Source: Streptomyces sp. NBC_00273 (GTDB lineage Bacteria; Actinomycetota; Actinomycetes; Streptomycetales; Streptomycetaceae). Taken from it: a DNA stretch of 64,000 nucleotides. A program made the translations under genes and the position numbers. The stretch is taken from the NCBI RefSeq assembly GCF_036178145.1, contig NZ_CP108067.1, positions 3,596,001 through 3,660,000 of the forward strand. Reading direction: 5' to 3'. A model generated the notes under the pieces. It was given only the letters and a program-made list of their open reading frames with translations, did no database searches and was not told the origin of the DNA. Shown here piece by piece: positions 36,239-48,712 of the stretch (its first letter is position 1; the number at the start of each line of letters is the position of its first letter).

Positions 36239-36754
36239 TCAGCCCACGCCGAGGTCGACGCGCATGGCCGCCCGCATCTCCCGGAGCGGGTCCCAGATCC
36301 CCTGCTGTGCCTGCGCCGCCGACTCCATCGACTCCCCCGCCTCCGGTGCGCCCCGCTCCAGGCGCTTCACTTGTCCGTAGACGGCGGTCAGGGCGTGGTG
36401 GACCACCGTCGCGGGCGCGAGGACCGGGTCGGGGGCGATCATCTGCGCCTCGGAGTACCGGTCCCGGAAGGCGTTCTTCGCGGCGTCGAGCGCGGCCCGG
36501 TCGGCGTCCTCGACCCCGCGTTCCCGCAGGATGTGCAGGTGCTGGTTGAGTGCGGTGGTGAACTGTCGGGCGTCCCGGTTGAGGTCCGCGTAACACGTGC
36601 GCCGCAGCGTCCGGTTCTCGCGCTTCTCCTCGTGGGCGCGCACGAGCTCGATCTCACGGCGCTTCGCGCGCTCCGCACCCCGCTGGGTGAGCAGCGCACC
36701 GCCCAGCGTGCCCGCGACGCCCGCCACCGCGATGACCATCGCACCGATCTCCAC
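36239..36754 (-). CDS. Membrane-anchored coiled-coil protein of unknown function
   Basis: 171 aa from GTG 36754 (GGGGGGT upstream; GTG 36775 and ATG 36739 are alternatives). One N-terminal transmembrane helix (AMVIAVAGVAGTLGGALLTQ) is followed by a charged helical segment (RGAERAKRREIELVRAHEEKRENRTLRR) and a helical domain, so it is an inner-membrane protein with a cytoplasmic body. No family recognised, though similar short proteins are frequent in Streptomyces. Convergent with the gene at 35566-36231. Confidence 0.68.
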   Translation of the reverse strand: MEIGAMVIAVAGVAGTLGGALLTQRGAERAKRREIELVRAHEEKRENRTLRRTCYADLNRDARQFTTALNQHLHILRERGVEDADRAALDAAKNAFRDRYSEAQMIAPDPVLAPATVVHHALTAVYGQVKRLERGAPEAGESMESAAQAQQGIWDPLREMRAAMRVDLGVG

Positions 36755-36818
36755 CGGCGCACCCCCCGACTCCACCGACCGCGCGCCCGTCCTACGCGAT
36801 CACCCCGTACCCAGTCTG

Positions 36819-36867
36819 TACGACAGCGGCCCCGCGCCGGGAGATCCGGTGCGGGGCCGCTGTCGTA
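36819..36867 (-). terminator. gatB terminator
   Basis: Perfect 17-bp stem (36819-36835 with 36851-36867) and 15-base loop, beginning 12 bases after the gatB stop. Confidence 0.88.
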
Positions 36868-36878
36868 GGTGACGGGGA

Positions 36879-38390
36879 CTACTCGGAGACGCCCAGGCGC
36901 TCCAGGATGAGCTCCTTGACGCGCGCGGCGTCGGCCTGGCCGCGGGTGGTCTTCATGACCGCTCCGACCAGGGCGCCGACAGCGGCGATCTTGCCGCCGC
37001 GGATCTTGTCCGCGATGGCCGCGTTGCCCGCGATGGCCTCGTCCACGGCCGCGCCGAGCGCGCCCTCGTCCGAGACGACCTTCAGGCCGCGCTGCTCGAC
37101 GACCTCGTCCGGGGTGCCCTCACCGGCGAGGACGCCTTCGAGGACCTTGCGGGCCAGCTTGTCGTTGAGCGAACCATCGGCGACCAGGGCCGCGACCCGG
37201 GCCACCTGGACCGGGGTGATCGGGAGCTCGTCGACGACGACGCCCTGCTCGTTGGCGTTGCGGGCCAGCTCGCCCATCCACCACTTGCGCGCGGCGGCCG
37301 AATCGGCACCCGCCTCGATCGTGGCGACGATGGAGTCCACCGCGCCCGCGTTGAGGATCGACTGCATGTCGTGCTCGGTGACGTCCCACTCCTCGCGGAG
37401 CCGGTTGCGGCGCACGCGCGGCATCTCGGGCAGACCGCCGCGCAGCTCCTCGACCCAGTCGCGGGCCGGGGCGACGGGGACCAGGTCGGGCTCCGGGAAG
37501 TAGCGGTAGTCCTCGGCGTTGTCCTTGATGCGGCCGGCCGTGGTGGAGCCGTCCTCCTCGTGGAAGTGCCGGGTCTCCTGCACGATCGAGCCGCCCGAGG
37601 AGAGCACCGCCGCGTGGCGCTGGATCTCGAAGCGGGCCGCGCGCTCGACGGAACGCAGGGAGTTGACGTTCTTGGTCTCCGAGCGGGTGCCGAACTCGGA
37701 CTCGGGGGTCGGGCGCAGCGACAGGTTCACGTCGCAGCGCATCTGGCCCTTGTCCATGCGGGCCTCGGAGACGCCGAGCGCCTTGATGACCTCGCGCAGC
37801 TCGGCGACGTACGCCTTGGCGACCTCGGGGGCCCGCTCGCCCGCGCCCTCGATGGGCTTGGTGACGATCTCGATGAGCGGGATGCCGGCGCGGTTGTAGT
37901 CCAGCAGGGAGTGGGACGCGCCGTGGATACGGCCGGTGGCGCCGCCGACGTGCAGCGACTTGCCGGTGTCCTCCTCCATGTGGGCGCGCTCGATCTCCAC
38001 GCGGAAGATCTCGCCGTCCTCCAGCTGGACGTCCAGGAAGCCGTTGAAGGCGATCGGCTCGTCGTACTGGGAGGTCTGGAAGTTCTTCGGCATGTCCGGA
38101 TAGAAGTAGTTCTTCCGGGCGAAGCGGCACCACTCGGCGATCTCGCAGTTCAGCGCGAGGCCGATCTTGATGGCCGACTCGACGCCGATCGCGTTGACGA
38201 CCGGCAGGGAGCCGGGCAGACCGAGGCAGGTCGGGCAGGTCTGCGAGTTGGGCTCCGCGCCCAGCTCGGTGGAGCAGCCGCAGAACATCTTGGTCTTGGT
38301 GCCGAGCTCGACATGGACCTCGAGGCCCATGACGGGGTCGTACGAGGCGAGAGCGTCCTCGTACGAGAGCAGTTCGGTGAAGGTGGTCAC
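36879..38390 (-). CDS. gatB: Asp-tRNA(Asn)/Glu-tRNA(Gln) amidotransferase subunit B
   Basis: 503 aa from GTG 38390. Subunit B binds the misacylated tRNA and activates the carboxyl group with ATP. Signatures: [28 protein letters not shown] at the N-terminus with the first Cys pair, [15 protein letters not shown] (second Cys pair, zinc site), and [20 protein letters not shown]. The C-terminal YqeY-like tail domain (about 360-503) binds tRNA. Works with GatA and GatC; needed because streptomycetes lack glutaminyl-tRNA synthetase. Confidence 0.96.
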   Translation of the reverse strand: MTTFTELLSYEDALASYDPVMGLEVHVELGTKTKMFCGCSTELGAEPNSQTCPTCLGLPGSLPVVNAIGVESAIKIGLALNCEIAEWCRFARKNYFYPDMPKNFQTSQYDEPIAFNGFLDVQLEDGEIFRVEIERAHMEEDTGKSLHVGGATGRIHGASHSLLDYNRAGIPLIEIVTKPIEGAGERAPEVAKAYVAELREVIKALGVSEARMDKGQMRCDVNLSLRPTPESEFGTRSETKNVNSLRSVERAARFEIQRHAAVLSSGGSIVQETRHFHEEDGSTTAGRIKDNAEDYRYFPEPDLVPVAPARDWVEELRGGLPEMPRVRRNRLREEWDVTEHDMQSILNAGAVDSIVATIEAGADSAAARKWWMGELARNANEQGVVVDELPITPVQVARVAALVADGSLNDKLARKVLEGVLAGEGTPDEVVEQRGLKVVSDEGALGAAVDEAIAGNAAIADKIRGGKIAAVGALVGAVMKTTRGQADAARVKELILERLGVSE

Positions 38391-38406
38391 GGTGAAACTT
38401 TCCCTC

Positions 38407-38652
38407 TCAGCCCAGCAGGACGTCGTCGTCGCCCAGGCGCTTCAGCTCGCGGTACAGGATCGCGAGGCCGGTGACGATGGCGGCGGCGGACACGGCGGCG
38501 TCGACCAGCTTCAGCACGTCGTGCTCGCTGCGGGCCTTCTTGACCTGCTTGATCACGCTGATCGCGCCGAAGGCGGTGGTGCCGATCGACAGGTAGGTGC
38601 CGGTCTTGGACTTCTTGAAGCCCTTGGCCTTGGTCAGTGCACTGGTGCTCAC
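38407..38652 (-). CDS. Small conserved protein between gatA and gatB
   Basis: 81 aa from GTG 38652, whose GTGA overlaps the gatA stop, so it is translationally coupled. Basic N-terminus ([12 protein letters not shown]), one or two weakly hydrophobic helices ([16 protein letters not shown] and [22 protein letters not shown]) and a DDDVLLG tail. Probably membrane-associated. Not part of any known GatCAB complex. Its placement inside the operon suggests conservation, but its function is unknown. Confidence 0.78.
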   Translation of the reverse strand: MSTSALTKAKGFKKSKTGTYLSIGTTAFGAISVIKQVKKARSEHDVLKLVDAAVSAAAIVTGLAILYRELKRLGDDDVLLG

Positions 38653-40142
38653 AGGGACGGTGCCTCCTCAAGCAGCGGGTGACCCCAGCGTGCGACGAAG
38701 GCCGCCTCGACGGCGGCACCGACCTTGTAGAGCCGGTCGTCCTTCATCGCCGGGGCGATGATCTGGAGCCCGACCGGGAGACCGTCCTCCGGTGCCAGGC
38801 CGCAGGGGAGCGACATGGCGGAGTTGCCGGCCAGGTTGGTCGGGATGGTGCACAGGTCCGCGAGGTACATGGCGAGGGGGTCGTCGGTGCGCTCGCCGAT
38901 GGGGAAGGCGGTGGTCGGGGTCGTCGGGGAGACGATCACGTCGACCTGCTCGAAGGACTTCTCGAAGTCCTGCGTGATGAGCGTGCGGACCTTCTGGGCG
39001 GAGCCGTAGTACGCGTCGTAGTAGCCGGAGCTGAGCGCGTACGTACCGAGGATGATGCGGCGCTTGACCTCGTCGCCGAAGCCGGCTTCGCGGGTCAGTG
39101 CGGTGACGTCCTCGGCGGACTTCGTGCCGTCGTCGCCGACCCGCAGGCCGTAGCGCATGGCGTCGAAGCGGGCCAGGTTGGAGGAGCACTCGGACGGCGC
39201 GATCAGGTAGTACGCGGCCATCGCGAGGTCGAAGGAGGGGCAGTCCAGCTCGACGATCTCGGCGCCGAGCTCCTTGAGGAGCTCCACCGACTCGTTGAAG
39301 CGCTGGACGACGCCGGCCTGGTAGCCCTCACCGGCGAACTGCTTGACCACACCGACGCGCATGCCGGCGACGGAGCCGTTGCGGGCGGCTTCGACGACCG
39401 GCGGGACCGGGGCGTCGATGGAGGTGGAGTCGAGCGGATCGTGGCCGGCGATCACCTCGTGCAGGAGGGCCGCGTCCAGGACCGTACGGGCGCAGGGCCC
39501 GCCCTGGTCGAGGGAGGAGGAGAAGGCGACCATGCCGTAGCGGGAGACACCGCCGTACGTGGGCTTCACGCCGACCGTGCCCGTGACGGCGGCGGGCTGG
39601 CGGATGGAGCCGCCGGTGTCCGTGCCGATCGCGAGCGGGGCCTGGAAGGCGGCGAGGGCCGCCGCGGAGCCGCCGCCGGAGCCGCCGGGGATCCGGGTGA
39701 GGTCCCAGGGGTTGCCGGTGGGGCCGTAGGCGCTGTTCTCGGTGGAGGACCCCATGGCGAACTCGTCCATGTTGGTCTTGCCGAGGATGACGACGTCGGC
39801 TTCCTTCAGCTTGCGCGTCAGGGTGGCGTCGTAGGGCGGGATCCAGCCTTCGAGGATCTTCGAACCGACGGTCGTCGGGACCCCGACGGTGGTGAAGATG
39901 TCCTTGAGGGCGAGGGGTACGCCGGCCAGCGGGCCGAGCTTCTCGCCGGCCTCGCGCTTGGCGTCGACGGCGCGGGCCTGGGCGAGCGCGCCCTCGCGGT
40001 CCACGTGCAGGAAGGCGTTGACCTTCTCGTCGGTGGCGTCGATGCGGGCCAGGTGGGCCTCGGTCACCTCGACGGCCGTGAGCTCGCCGGAGGCGATCTT
40101 CTCGGCGGTCTGGGCGGCCGTGAGCTTGATGATGTCGACCAT
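38649..40142 (-). CDS. gatA: Asp-tRNA(Asn)/Glu-tRNA(Gln) amidotransferase subunit A
   Basis: 497-aa amidase-signature enzyme that releases ammonia from glutamine and channels it to GatB. The catalytic Lys-cisSer-Ser triad is visible as Lys80 (PLALKD), Ser155 (GGSGGGS) and Ser179 ([11 protein letters not shown]). ATG 40142 lies five bases after the gatC stop. Middle gene of gatC-gatA-x-gatB. Confidence 0.96.
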   Translation of the reverse strand: MVDIIKLTAAQTAEKIASGELTAVEVTEAHLARIDATDEKVNAFLHVDREGALAQARAVDAKREAGEKLGPLAGVPLALKDIFTTVGVPTTVGSKILEGWIPPYDATLTRKLKEADVVILGKTNMDEFAMGSSTENSAYGPTGNPWDLTRIPGGSGGGSAAALAAFQAPLAIGTDTGGSIRQPAAVTGTVGVKPTYGGVSRYGMVAFSSSLDQGGPCARTVLDAALLHEVIAGHDPLDSTSIDAPVPPVVEAARNGSVAGMRVGVVKQFAGEGYQAGVVQRFNESVELLKELGAEIVELDCPSFDLAMAAYYLIAPSECSSNLARFDAMRYGLRVGDDGTKSAEDVTALTREAGFGDEVKRRIILGTYALSSGYYDAYYGSAQKVRTLITQDFEKSFEQVDVIVSPTTPTTAFPIGERTDDPLAMYLADLCTIPTNLAGNSAMSLPCGLAPEDGLPVGLQIIAPAMKDDRLYKVGAAVEAAFVARWGHPLLEEAPSL

Positions 40143-40147
40143 GGTTG

Positions 40148-40444
40148 TTAGTCCTCCCCCAGGATCTGCGGCACCTTGAAACGCTGCTGCTCCTGGGCGG
40201 GAGCACCGGAGAGCGCCTGCTCGGGGGTGAGCGACGGACGGACCTCGTCCGCGCGCATGACGTTCGTCAGCGGCAGCGGGTGGGAGGTCGGCGGGACGTC
40301 TTGGTCGGCGACCTCGGAAACGCGGGCGACCGCGCCGATGATGTCGCCGAGCTGTCCGGCGAAGTGATCCAGCTCGTTGCTGGACAGCTCAAGGCGCGCC
40401 AGCCGAGCGAGGTGGACGACCTCCTCGCGCGTAATGCCAGGCAT
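40148..40444 (-). CDS. gatC: Asp-tRNA(Asn)/Glu-tRNA(Gln) amidotransferase subunit C
   Basis: 98 aa from ATG 40444 behind AGAGGAT. Small belt-like subunit that stabilises GatA on Gat[26 protein letters not shown]... and the C-terminal [19 protein letters not shown] motif. First gene of the operon; its promoter must lie in 40445-40600. Confidence 0.93.
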   Translation of the reverse strand: MPGITREEVVHLARLARLELSSNELDHFAGQLGDIIGAVARVSEVADQDVPPTSHPLPLTNVMRADEVRPSLTPEQALSGAPAQEQQRFKVPQILGED

Positions 40445-40566
40445 GCAGCGATCCTCTGGGGGTGGGTGGATGTGTAGTTTCGGTCCCAATCCTATGGGGC
40501 CGGGCGCTCGGCCCGCGAAACGGTTTGGACCGGTGCCGGGACGGGACCGGGCGAGGGCCGCTGCAC

Positions 40567-40692
40567 GGGGCCTCCCGGGCTCCGCCCGGACCCGCGCGTC
40601 ACTCGCCGGCGGGGCTGGAAGGTGCCGGCGTCGGCCACATCCAGCCCCGCCGGCGTTTGAGGCGCGGGGGTCCGGGGGCATGGCCCCCGGCA
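40567..40692 (-). repeat. Dispersed Streptomyces intergenic repeat forming a terminator (copy 1)
   Basis: A paired arrangement of the common GC-rich element (core CCCCGCCGGCGTTTGAGG, then a GGTCCGGGG-type tail). Its two halves face each other, giving a perfect 16-bp stem (40604-40619 with 40640-40655). It lies between the rmdB-like stop (40724) and gatC start and probably ends rmdB transcription. A second copy is at 60196-60246. Confidence 0.75.
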
Positions 40693-40723
40693 GCGGCTCC
40701 GCGCCCGGCCGGGCCGACGGCGG

Positions 40724-42913
40724 TCAGACCGCGTCGGCTTCCGCCGCGGCGAGCTCCGCCGTGATGTCCGCCGGGCGGCGCCAGCCGCGCTCGCCGCGGG
40801 CCAGCAGCCAGGCGGTGGCCTCCTGCGGCGGCATGGCGGCGGCGACCAGCCAGCCCTGGACGGCGTCGCAGCCCAGGTCCCGCAGCCGCTCCCACGTCTC
40901 GTCGTCCTCCACGCCCTCCGCCACGACCAGGAGGCCCAGCGAGTGCGCGAGGTCCACCGTGCACCGGACGATCTCCGCGTCCTGCGTGTCGACCGCCAGC
41001 CGCCCGACGAAGGAGCGGTCGATCTTCAGCTCGCTGACCGGCAGGCGGCGCAGGTGGACGAGTGAGGAGTAGCCGGTGCCGAAGTCGTCCAGGGACATCT
41101 TCACGCCGTGACCGGTCAGTCCGGCCATGGTGTCGGCCGCCCGCTGGGGGTCCTCCAGCAGGACGTGTTCCGTTATCTCCAGCTGGAGCCCGCTCGCCGG
41201 CACCCCGTGGCGGGCCAGCCGCGCGGCGACCGCGCCCGCGAAGCCGGGGGTGTGGACGTCGCGCGGCGATACGTTGACGGCCACCGGGACCTTGAGGCCC
41301 TGGGCCCGCCACCGCGCCACCTGGGCGAGGGCGGTCTCCAGTACGTACTCCGTCAGGTGCGGCATCAGCCCGGAGGTCTCGGCGATGGCGATGAACTCGT
41401 CCGGGGACACCCGGCCGCGTTCCGGGTGGACCCAGCGCACGAGGGCTTCGAGCCCGGCCACCTGGCCGTCGAAGCGGACCTTGGGTTGGTAGTGGAGTTC
41501 CACTTCGCCGGCGTCGAGGGCCCTGCGGAGGTCGCCGAGGAGGCCCAGGCGGTCGGGGGTGTTGCTGTCCCGCTTGGACTCGTACACCTCCACGCCGGTG
41601 CGGTCGCGCTTCGCCTGGTACATCGCCACGTCCGCGCGTCGCAGCAGCCCCTCCGCGTCGAGCGCGTGGTCGGGGAAGACGGCGAGGCCCGCGCTGGCTT
41701 CCAGGACGAGCGTGAGGCCGTCCAGGTCGAGGGGTGAGCTGAGGTCCGCGACGAGGTGGCGGGCGATGCGCTGGGCGCTGGTGGTGGAGTCGGTGAAGGG
41801 GAGCAGCACGGCGAACTCGTCGCCGCCGAGCCGGGCCGCCTCCGCGTCTTCGGGCAGGGCCTGGCGCAGCCGTTCGGCGATCTGGAGCAGTAGCCGGTCG
41901 CCCGCGAGGTGCCCCAGGGTGTCGTTGACCGCCCGGAAGCGGTCCAGGTCGATGAGGACCAGGGCGGCCCGGGTGCCGGAACGTTCGGCCTCGTCCAGGG
42001 CGGACCAGGCCCGCTCCAGCAGCCACTGCCGGTTGGGCAGCCCGGTCAGCGGGTCCCGCAGCTGTTCCTCGGCGCGGGCCCGGGCGATCCACAGGGTGGA
42101 GTCCAGTGCGATCAGCGGTACGGCGAACAGCGGCAGCAGGACCGGCCGGCTGATGGCGACGACGCAGATCAGGGGGGCGATGCCGAGCAGCGCCACGGCT
42201 ACTAAGGCCTGCCGGAGCAGGGCGGTGCGGGCGACGGTGGGCAGCCCGTCCCCGCGCGGGGCCAGCGCGATCCAGAGCAGGAACCGGGTGGCGAGCAGGT
42301 AGGCGACGGCGACGAGGACGATCTCGGGGACCGCCTCCAGCCCCCAGGAGGTGGGGAGCCAGGGGGTCTCGACGGAGGGCACCTCACCGAAGGCGGCGAG
42401 GACGAGGGCCCCGGCACCGATGCCGAGGATGTCCACGGAGCCGTGCAGCAGCCCCTGCCGCCAGCGGTGCCGGCGCGCGGCCCCGACCAGGGAGACCACC
42501 GCCAGCGAGACCAGTCCGGCGGGGACCCAGCCGTAGAGGATGAGCACGCCGAGGGTGAGGGCCGCGCCCGATCCGGTGCCGCCCCACCAGCGGTCGCGGC
42601 CGAGGGCGACGAGGTGGCCGACGATGATGCCGGTGAGGAGGGCCAGTGCCCAGCCGACCGGCCCGCCGGGGAACAGCGCATGACGGCCGCTCAGTGCGGA
42701 GACGATGCCGATGGTGAGCACCGTGACGGCGAGGCCCACGACGAGGAAGGGCAGCACACCGCGCCGCCCCTGCCCGCCCGCACCGGTGGGGACCGGTCGG
42801 GTCTCCGGTGTCCTGGCACCCAGGACACCGGGCCTGCCCGCCCGGCCCGCCCGCATGGACGGGAGTTCCCCGCCGAATTCAGGTGACGGGTCGGCGCTTT
42901 CGGTGGGTTTCAT
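40724..42913 (-). CDS. rmdB: Membrane GGDEF-EAL protein, both domains intact (RmdB-like)
   Basis: 729 aa from ATG 42913 behind AGAGGT. About eight transmembrane helices in residues 45-275, then GGDEF (ARLGGDEFAVLL near 360) and EAL (GLEALVRW near 486). All EAL catalytic features are present: NVSPRD, LEITEHVLLE, LDDFGTGYSSL, LKIDRSFV, AEGVEDD and VQGW, so it should hydrolyse c-di-GMP. GGDEF is intact but no RxxD I-site precedes it. The symbol rests on memory that S. coelicolor RmdB (SCO5495), a c-di-GMP phosphodiesterase affecting development, lies between gatC and ligA, as here. Confidence 0.88.
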   Translation of the reverse strand: MKPTESADPSPEFGGELPSMRAGRAGRPGVLGARTPETRPVPTGAGGQGRRGVLPFLVVGLAVTVLTIGIVSALSGRHALFPGGPVGWALALLTGIIVGHLVALGRDRWWGGTGSGAALTLGVLILYGWVPAGLVSLAVVSLVGAARRHRWRQGLLHGSVDILGIGAGALVLAAFGEVPSVETPWLPTSWGLEAVPEIVLVAVAYLLATRFLLWIALAPRGDGLPTVARTALLRQALVAVALLGIAPLICVVAISRPVLLPLFAVPLIALDSTLWIARARAEEQLRDPLTGLPNRQWLLERAWSALDEAERSGTRAALVLIDLDRFRAVNDTLGHLAGDRLLLQIAERLRQALPEDAEAARLGGDEFAVLLPFTDSTTSAQRIARHLVADLSSPLDLDGLTLVLEASAGLAVFPDHALDAEGLLRRADVAMYQAKRDRTGVEVYESKRDSNTPDRLGLLGDLRRALDAGEVELHYQPKVRFDGQVAGLEALVRWVHPERGRVSPDEFIAIAETSGLMPHLTEYVLETALAQVARWRAQGLKVPVAVNVSPRDVHTPGFAGAVAARLARHGVPASGLQLEITEHVLLEDPQRAADTMAGLTGHGVKMSLDDFGTGYSSLVHLRRLPVSELKIDRSFVGRLAVDTQDAEIVRCTVDLAHSLGLLVVAEGVEDDETWERLRDLGCDAVQGWLVAAAMPPQEATAWLLARGERGWRRPADITAELAAAEADAV

Positions 42914-43300
42914 GCCCGTACCTCTCACAGCCGGCGATGCCGATGTCACGCGATGGCCCCGATGTCATGCCACCACGGCCGAAATCGCATCCTGCAGCCG
43001 TGCACGACAGGCGCACCCCTCAACAGTAGGACGCGCGAGGCTCCCAGGGGCAGCGGTCGGCAGTGGTTGCCCGAATGCGACCCAGCCATCCTCATCAGTA
43101 CGGTATCCGCCGAACGGGTGAGTTTGGACCGGGGCCCCCCGTCACCCATCCGATGATCCGACAGCTCACCGCCCTGCGACCAGCCTTGTACCGGCCGTTT
43201 ACCACCGTTCGCCGCGCCTGGCGTGCGCCCGCCCGTACGGCCGCACGCCACGCATCCGTTCGCCTTCGCTACTCCCCCTCGGCGATTCCCCCCGCCGGTA
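42914..43300. other. Non-coding stretch between ligA and the rmdB-like gene
   Basis: 387 bases with no convincing gene: the short frames here have poor codon bias and no ribosome sites. It must contain the promoter of the rmdB-like gene and the ligA 3' end. No strong terminator hairpin and no BldD-like box were seen. Confidence 0.5.
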
Positions 43301-46513
<3,213 letters not shown>

Positions 46514-46517
<4 letters not shown>

Positions 46518-47203
46518 CGGCCCGGCCGGACGCTCAGGTCGTTGACCTCGGCGTCACGGGGCAGGTCGACGGCCATGACGATCGTGGTCGCGACGGACTC
46601 GGGGTCGATCCAGGCGGCCGGGTCGTACTCCTTGCCCTCCTGCGAGTGCACCTTGGCCTGCATGGGGCTGGCGGTGCGGCCCGGGTAGACGGAGGTGACG
46701 CGGATGCCGTTGGCCCGCTCCTCGCCGCGCAGCGAGTCGGCGAGGGCCTTGAGCCCGTGCTTGGAGGCGGCGTACGCGCTCCAGTCGGCGTGGGCGGTCA
46801 GGCCGGCGCCGGAGTTCACGAAGACGACGGTGGCCTTGGAGGCGCGCAGGGTGGGCAGCAGCAGCCGGGTGACCTCGGCGGGGGCGATCAGGTTCACGTT
46901 GAGCTGCTGGTGCCAGGTCTTGGGCCGGAGCTCGCCGACCGGTCCGAGGTCGACGATCCCGGCGACGTGCAGCAGGGAGTCGATCCGCTCCGGGAGGGCC
47001 TGCTTGGAGAACGCCCACGACAGCCGGTCGGGGTCGGCGAGGTCGCCGACGAGGGACGTGGCGCCGGGGTAACGGGCGACGAGCTCGCGGGCCCGGCCGG
47101 CGTCCCGGGCGAGGAGGACGAGGTCGTCGCCGCGAGCGTGCAGTCGGGCCGCGACGGCGGCGCCGATGCCGGAGCCGGCACCGGTGATCAAGTGAGTAGC
47201 CAT
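46514..47203 (-). CDS. Short-chain dehydrogenase/reductase
   Basis: 229 aa from ATG 47203. Classical SDR: cofactor motif ITGAGSGIGAAVA at the N-terminus, VNSGAG in strand 5, catalytic Tyr-x3-Lys in WSAYAASKHGLKAL. An Arg after the first strand region (LLARDAGRAREL) suggests NADP(H). Substrate unknown. First gene of the SDR-MetE-like-ligA run; coupled to the next gene by ATGA. Confidence 0.88.
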
Positions 47204-47325
47204 ACCGCCATGCTCGCAGGTCCCGCGTGCCGGGGAGGGCGAAGCCCCGGTGCCGCCGCCCGCCCCGGGGCTCCCCGTCCCGGCGGCCCTTCCCCACCCG
47301 GACGAGCCGTCCGCGCGCCGGGCGC

Positions 47326-48279
47326 TCAGCCGGCTGCGGCGGCCCTCCTGGCCCGTTCGACGGCCGCCCGTGCCAGGGCCGCCCGCTGTGCGGTGACGGC
47401 GGGCGGGAAGCCGGTGCCGATGAGGACTCGCGGGTGCGCGGCGACGAGCTGTGCCCGCCGGTCGGCACGTGGCCCGGCCCAGCGCTCCAGCGCCTCGTCG
47501 CGTACGGCGTCCAGCGCGGCCGCCGGGTCGCCCGCGGGCGGGGTGAACAGGCCGGGGGCCGACCGGGCGTGCTCGCTCCAGCGGTCGGCCCAGAACTCCA
47601 CGGTCCAGCCGGGCCAGCGCGCCGCCGTGCGTCCGGCGTGGGGCACGATTCCGGTCAGCCACCAGCCGACCCTGCGGGCCTCGGGATCGACATGGACGCC
47701 GGCTTCGGCGCGGCCCGCGTACGCGGCGTGGCCGGGGGCGGCCGAGAGCCGGTCGAGGAGCGTCGGGCCCTCGGCCACCGGATGGTCGTCGATGTGGGCG
47801 AGGACGTGGCAGCGGCCGGATCCGACCGTGACGACGGCGACCATCGGGTCGGGGTCGGCCAGCTCCTCGTCGTCGGCCTCCAGCGGCGGGCCGGGGTACG
47901 GGCTGTCGCGTACGTGCCCCGGGTCCAGGCCGACGTGGGCGCGCAGGCCGCTCTGGCCGTCGTACACCCAGCGGAGCTCCCATCCGGGCCAGGCGAGCGC
48001 GAGCAGCCGCCACCAGGCCGCGCGGGTGCGCATGGCCACCGACGGGCCTTCTTGGGCGAAGACCAGCAGCAGTCTGCGGGAGGGGTCGATCAGGGCGCCC
48101 GCTTCACACATGTCGTCGTCGTACCAGGGGCCTTCCTCGAGCCGGTGGCCGAGGACGAAGGGCAGGACCGCCTCCGGGCCACCGAGCAGGTCGAGATCGA
48201 GGCCGACGGCGCCGAAGGAGGAGCCCCGGCGCTCGTACCCCTCGGCGCCCGCGATCACGAAGGTGGCCCGGTTCCCCAT
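47326..48279 (-). CDS. Hypothetical protein, Trp-rich, soluble
   Basis: 317 aa from ATG 48279, which overlaps the TGA of the DUF1330 gene upstream. No signal peptide, membrane helix or known motif. Tryptophan-rich blocks recur (AAWWRLLALAWPGWELRWVYDG; RRVGWWLTGIVPHAGRTAARWPGWTVEFWADRW), hinting at an internal duplication of a ligand-binding fold. The C-terminus is an Ala/Arg helix. Codon bias is normal for the genome. Not recognised. Confidence 0.72.
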   Translation of the reverse strand: MGNRATFVIAGAEGYERRGSSFGAVGLDLDLLGGPEAVLPFVLGHRLEEGPWYDDDMCEAGALIDPSRRLLLVFAQEGPSVAMRTRAAWWRLLALAWPGWELRWVYDGQSGLRAHVGLDPGHVRDSPYPGPPLEADDEELADPDPMVAVVTVGSGRCHVLAHIDDHPVAEGPTLLDRLSAAPGHAAYAGRAEAGVHVDPEARRVGWWLTGIVPHAGRTAARWPGWTVEFWADRWSEHARSAPGLFTPPAGDPAAALDAVRDEALERWAGPRADRRAQLVAAHPRVLIGTGFPPAVTAQRAALARAAVERARRAAAAG

Positions 48280-48623
48280 CAGAAGCCGGCTTCGGCGCGC
48301 AGGCCGGCGGCCGTCTTCGAGGCGTCGTAGTCGGCGGGGACGCCCTCGACGAGGATGACCTCGCCCGCGATGTGGTCGGTGCGCAGCGGCAGGATCGCCT
48401 GGTAGGCGTCGGAGGCGTACCAGGCGCGGGCGCTGTCCATGTCCGGGAAGCCGATCATGACGATGGTGCCGGGGAAGGGGCCCTCCAGGACCTCGACCTC
48501 CTTGCCGTGCACGAGGAAGCGGCCGCCGAAGGGGTCCAGCGTCGACTGCATGGTCTCGATGTAGGTGAGGATGTCCTCGTTCATCGTCTCGGGGCGGATG
48601 TGGGCGATGGCGTACGCGGTCAT
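48279..48623 (-). CDS. DUF1330 domain protein
   Basis: 114 aa from ATG 48623. Dimeric alpha+beta-barrel fold: AYAIAHIRPETMNEDILTYIETMQSTLDPFGGRFLVHG, then GTIVMIGFPDMDSARAWYASDAYQAILPLR, the classic DUF1330/EthD-like pattern. The enzymatic role is unknown. Stop and start overlap (TGATG) with the following hypothetical gene, so the two are coupled. Confidence 0.85.
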   Translation of the reverse strand: MTAYAIAHIRPETMNEDILTYIETMQSTLDPFGGRFLVHGKEVEVLEGPFPGTIVMIGFPDMDSARAWYASDAYQAILPLRTDHIAGEVILVEGVPADYDASKTAAGLRAEAGF

Positions 48624-48712
48624 GGTCTGCTCCCCTGTCAGCCGGCCCGTCGGTCCGGGTCCGTTGGTCCGATCCTGTCAGCGCGCGGCCTCGGCGGCGA
48701 TTACTTTGCAGG

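Noticed and set aside
36781..36878. Possible small gene between the coiled-coil gene and gatB
   Set aside because: The bases are fully explained by the 17-bp gatB terminator.
42953..43156. 67-codon plus-strand frame in the ligA-rmdB intergenic stretch
   Set aside because: No ribosome site, poor third-position GC and no recognisable sequence.
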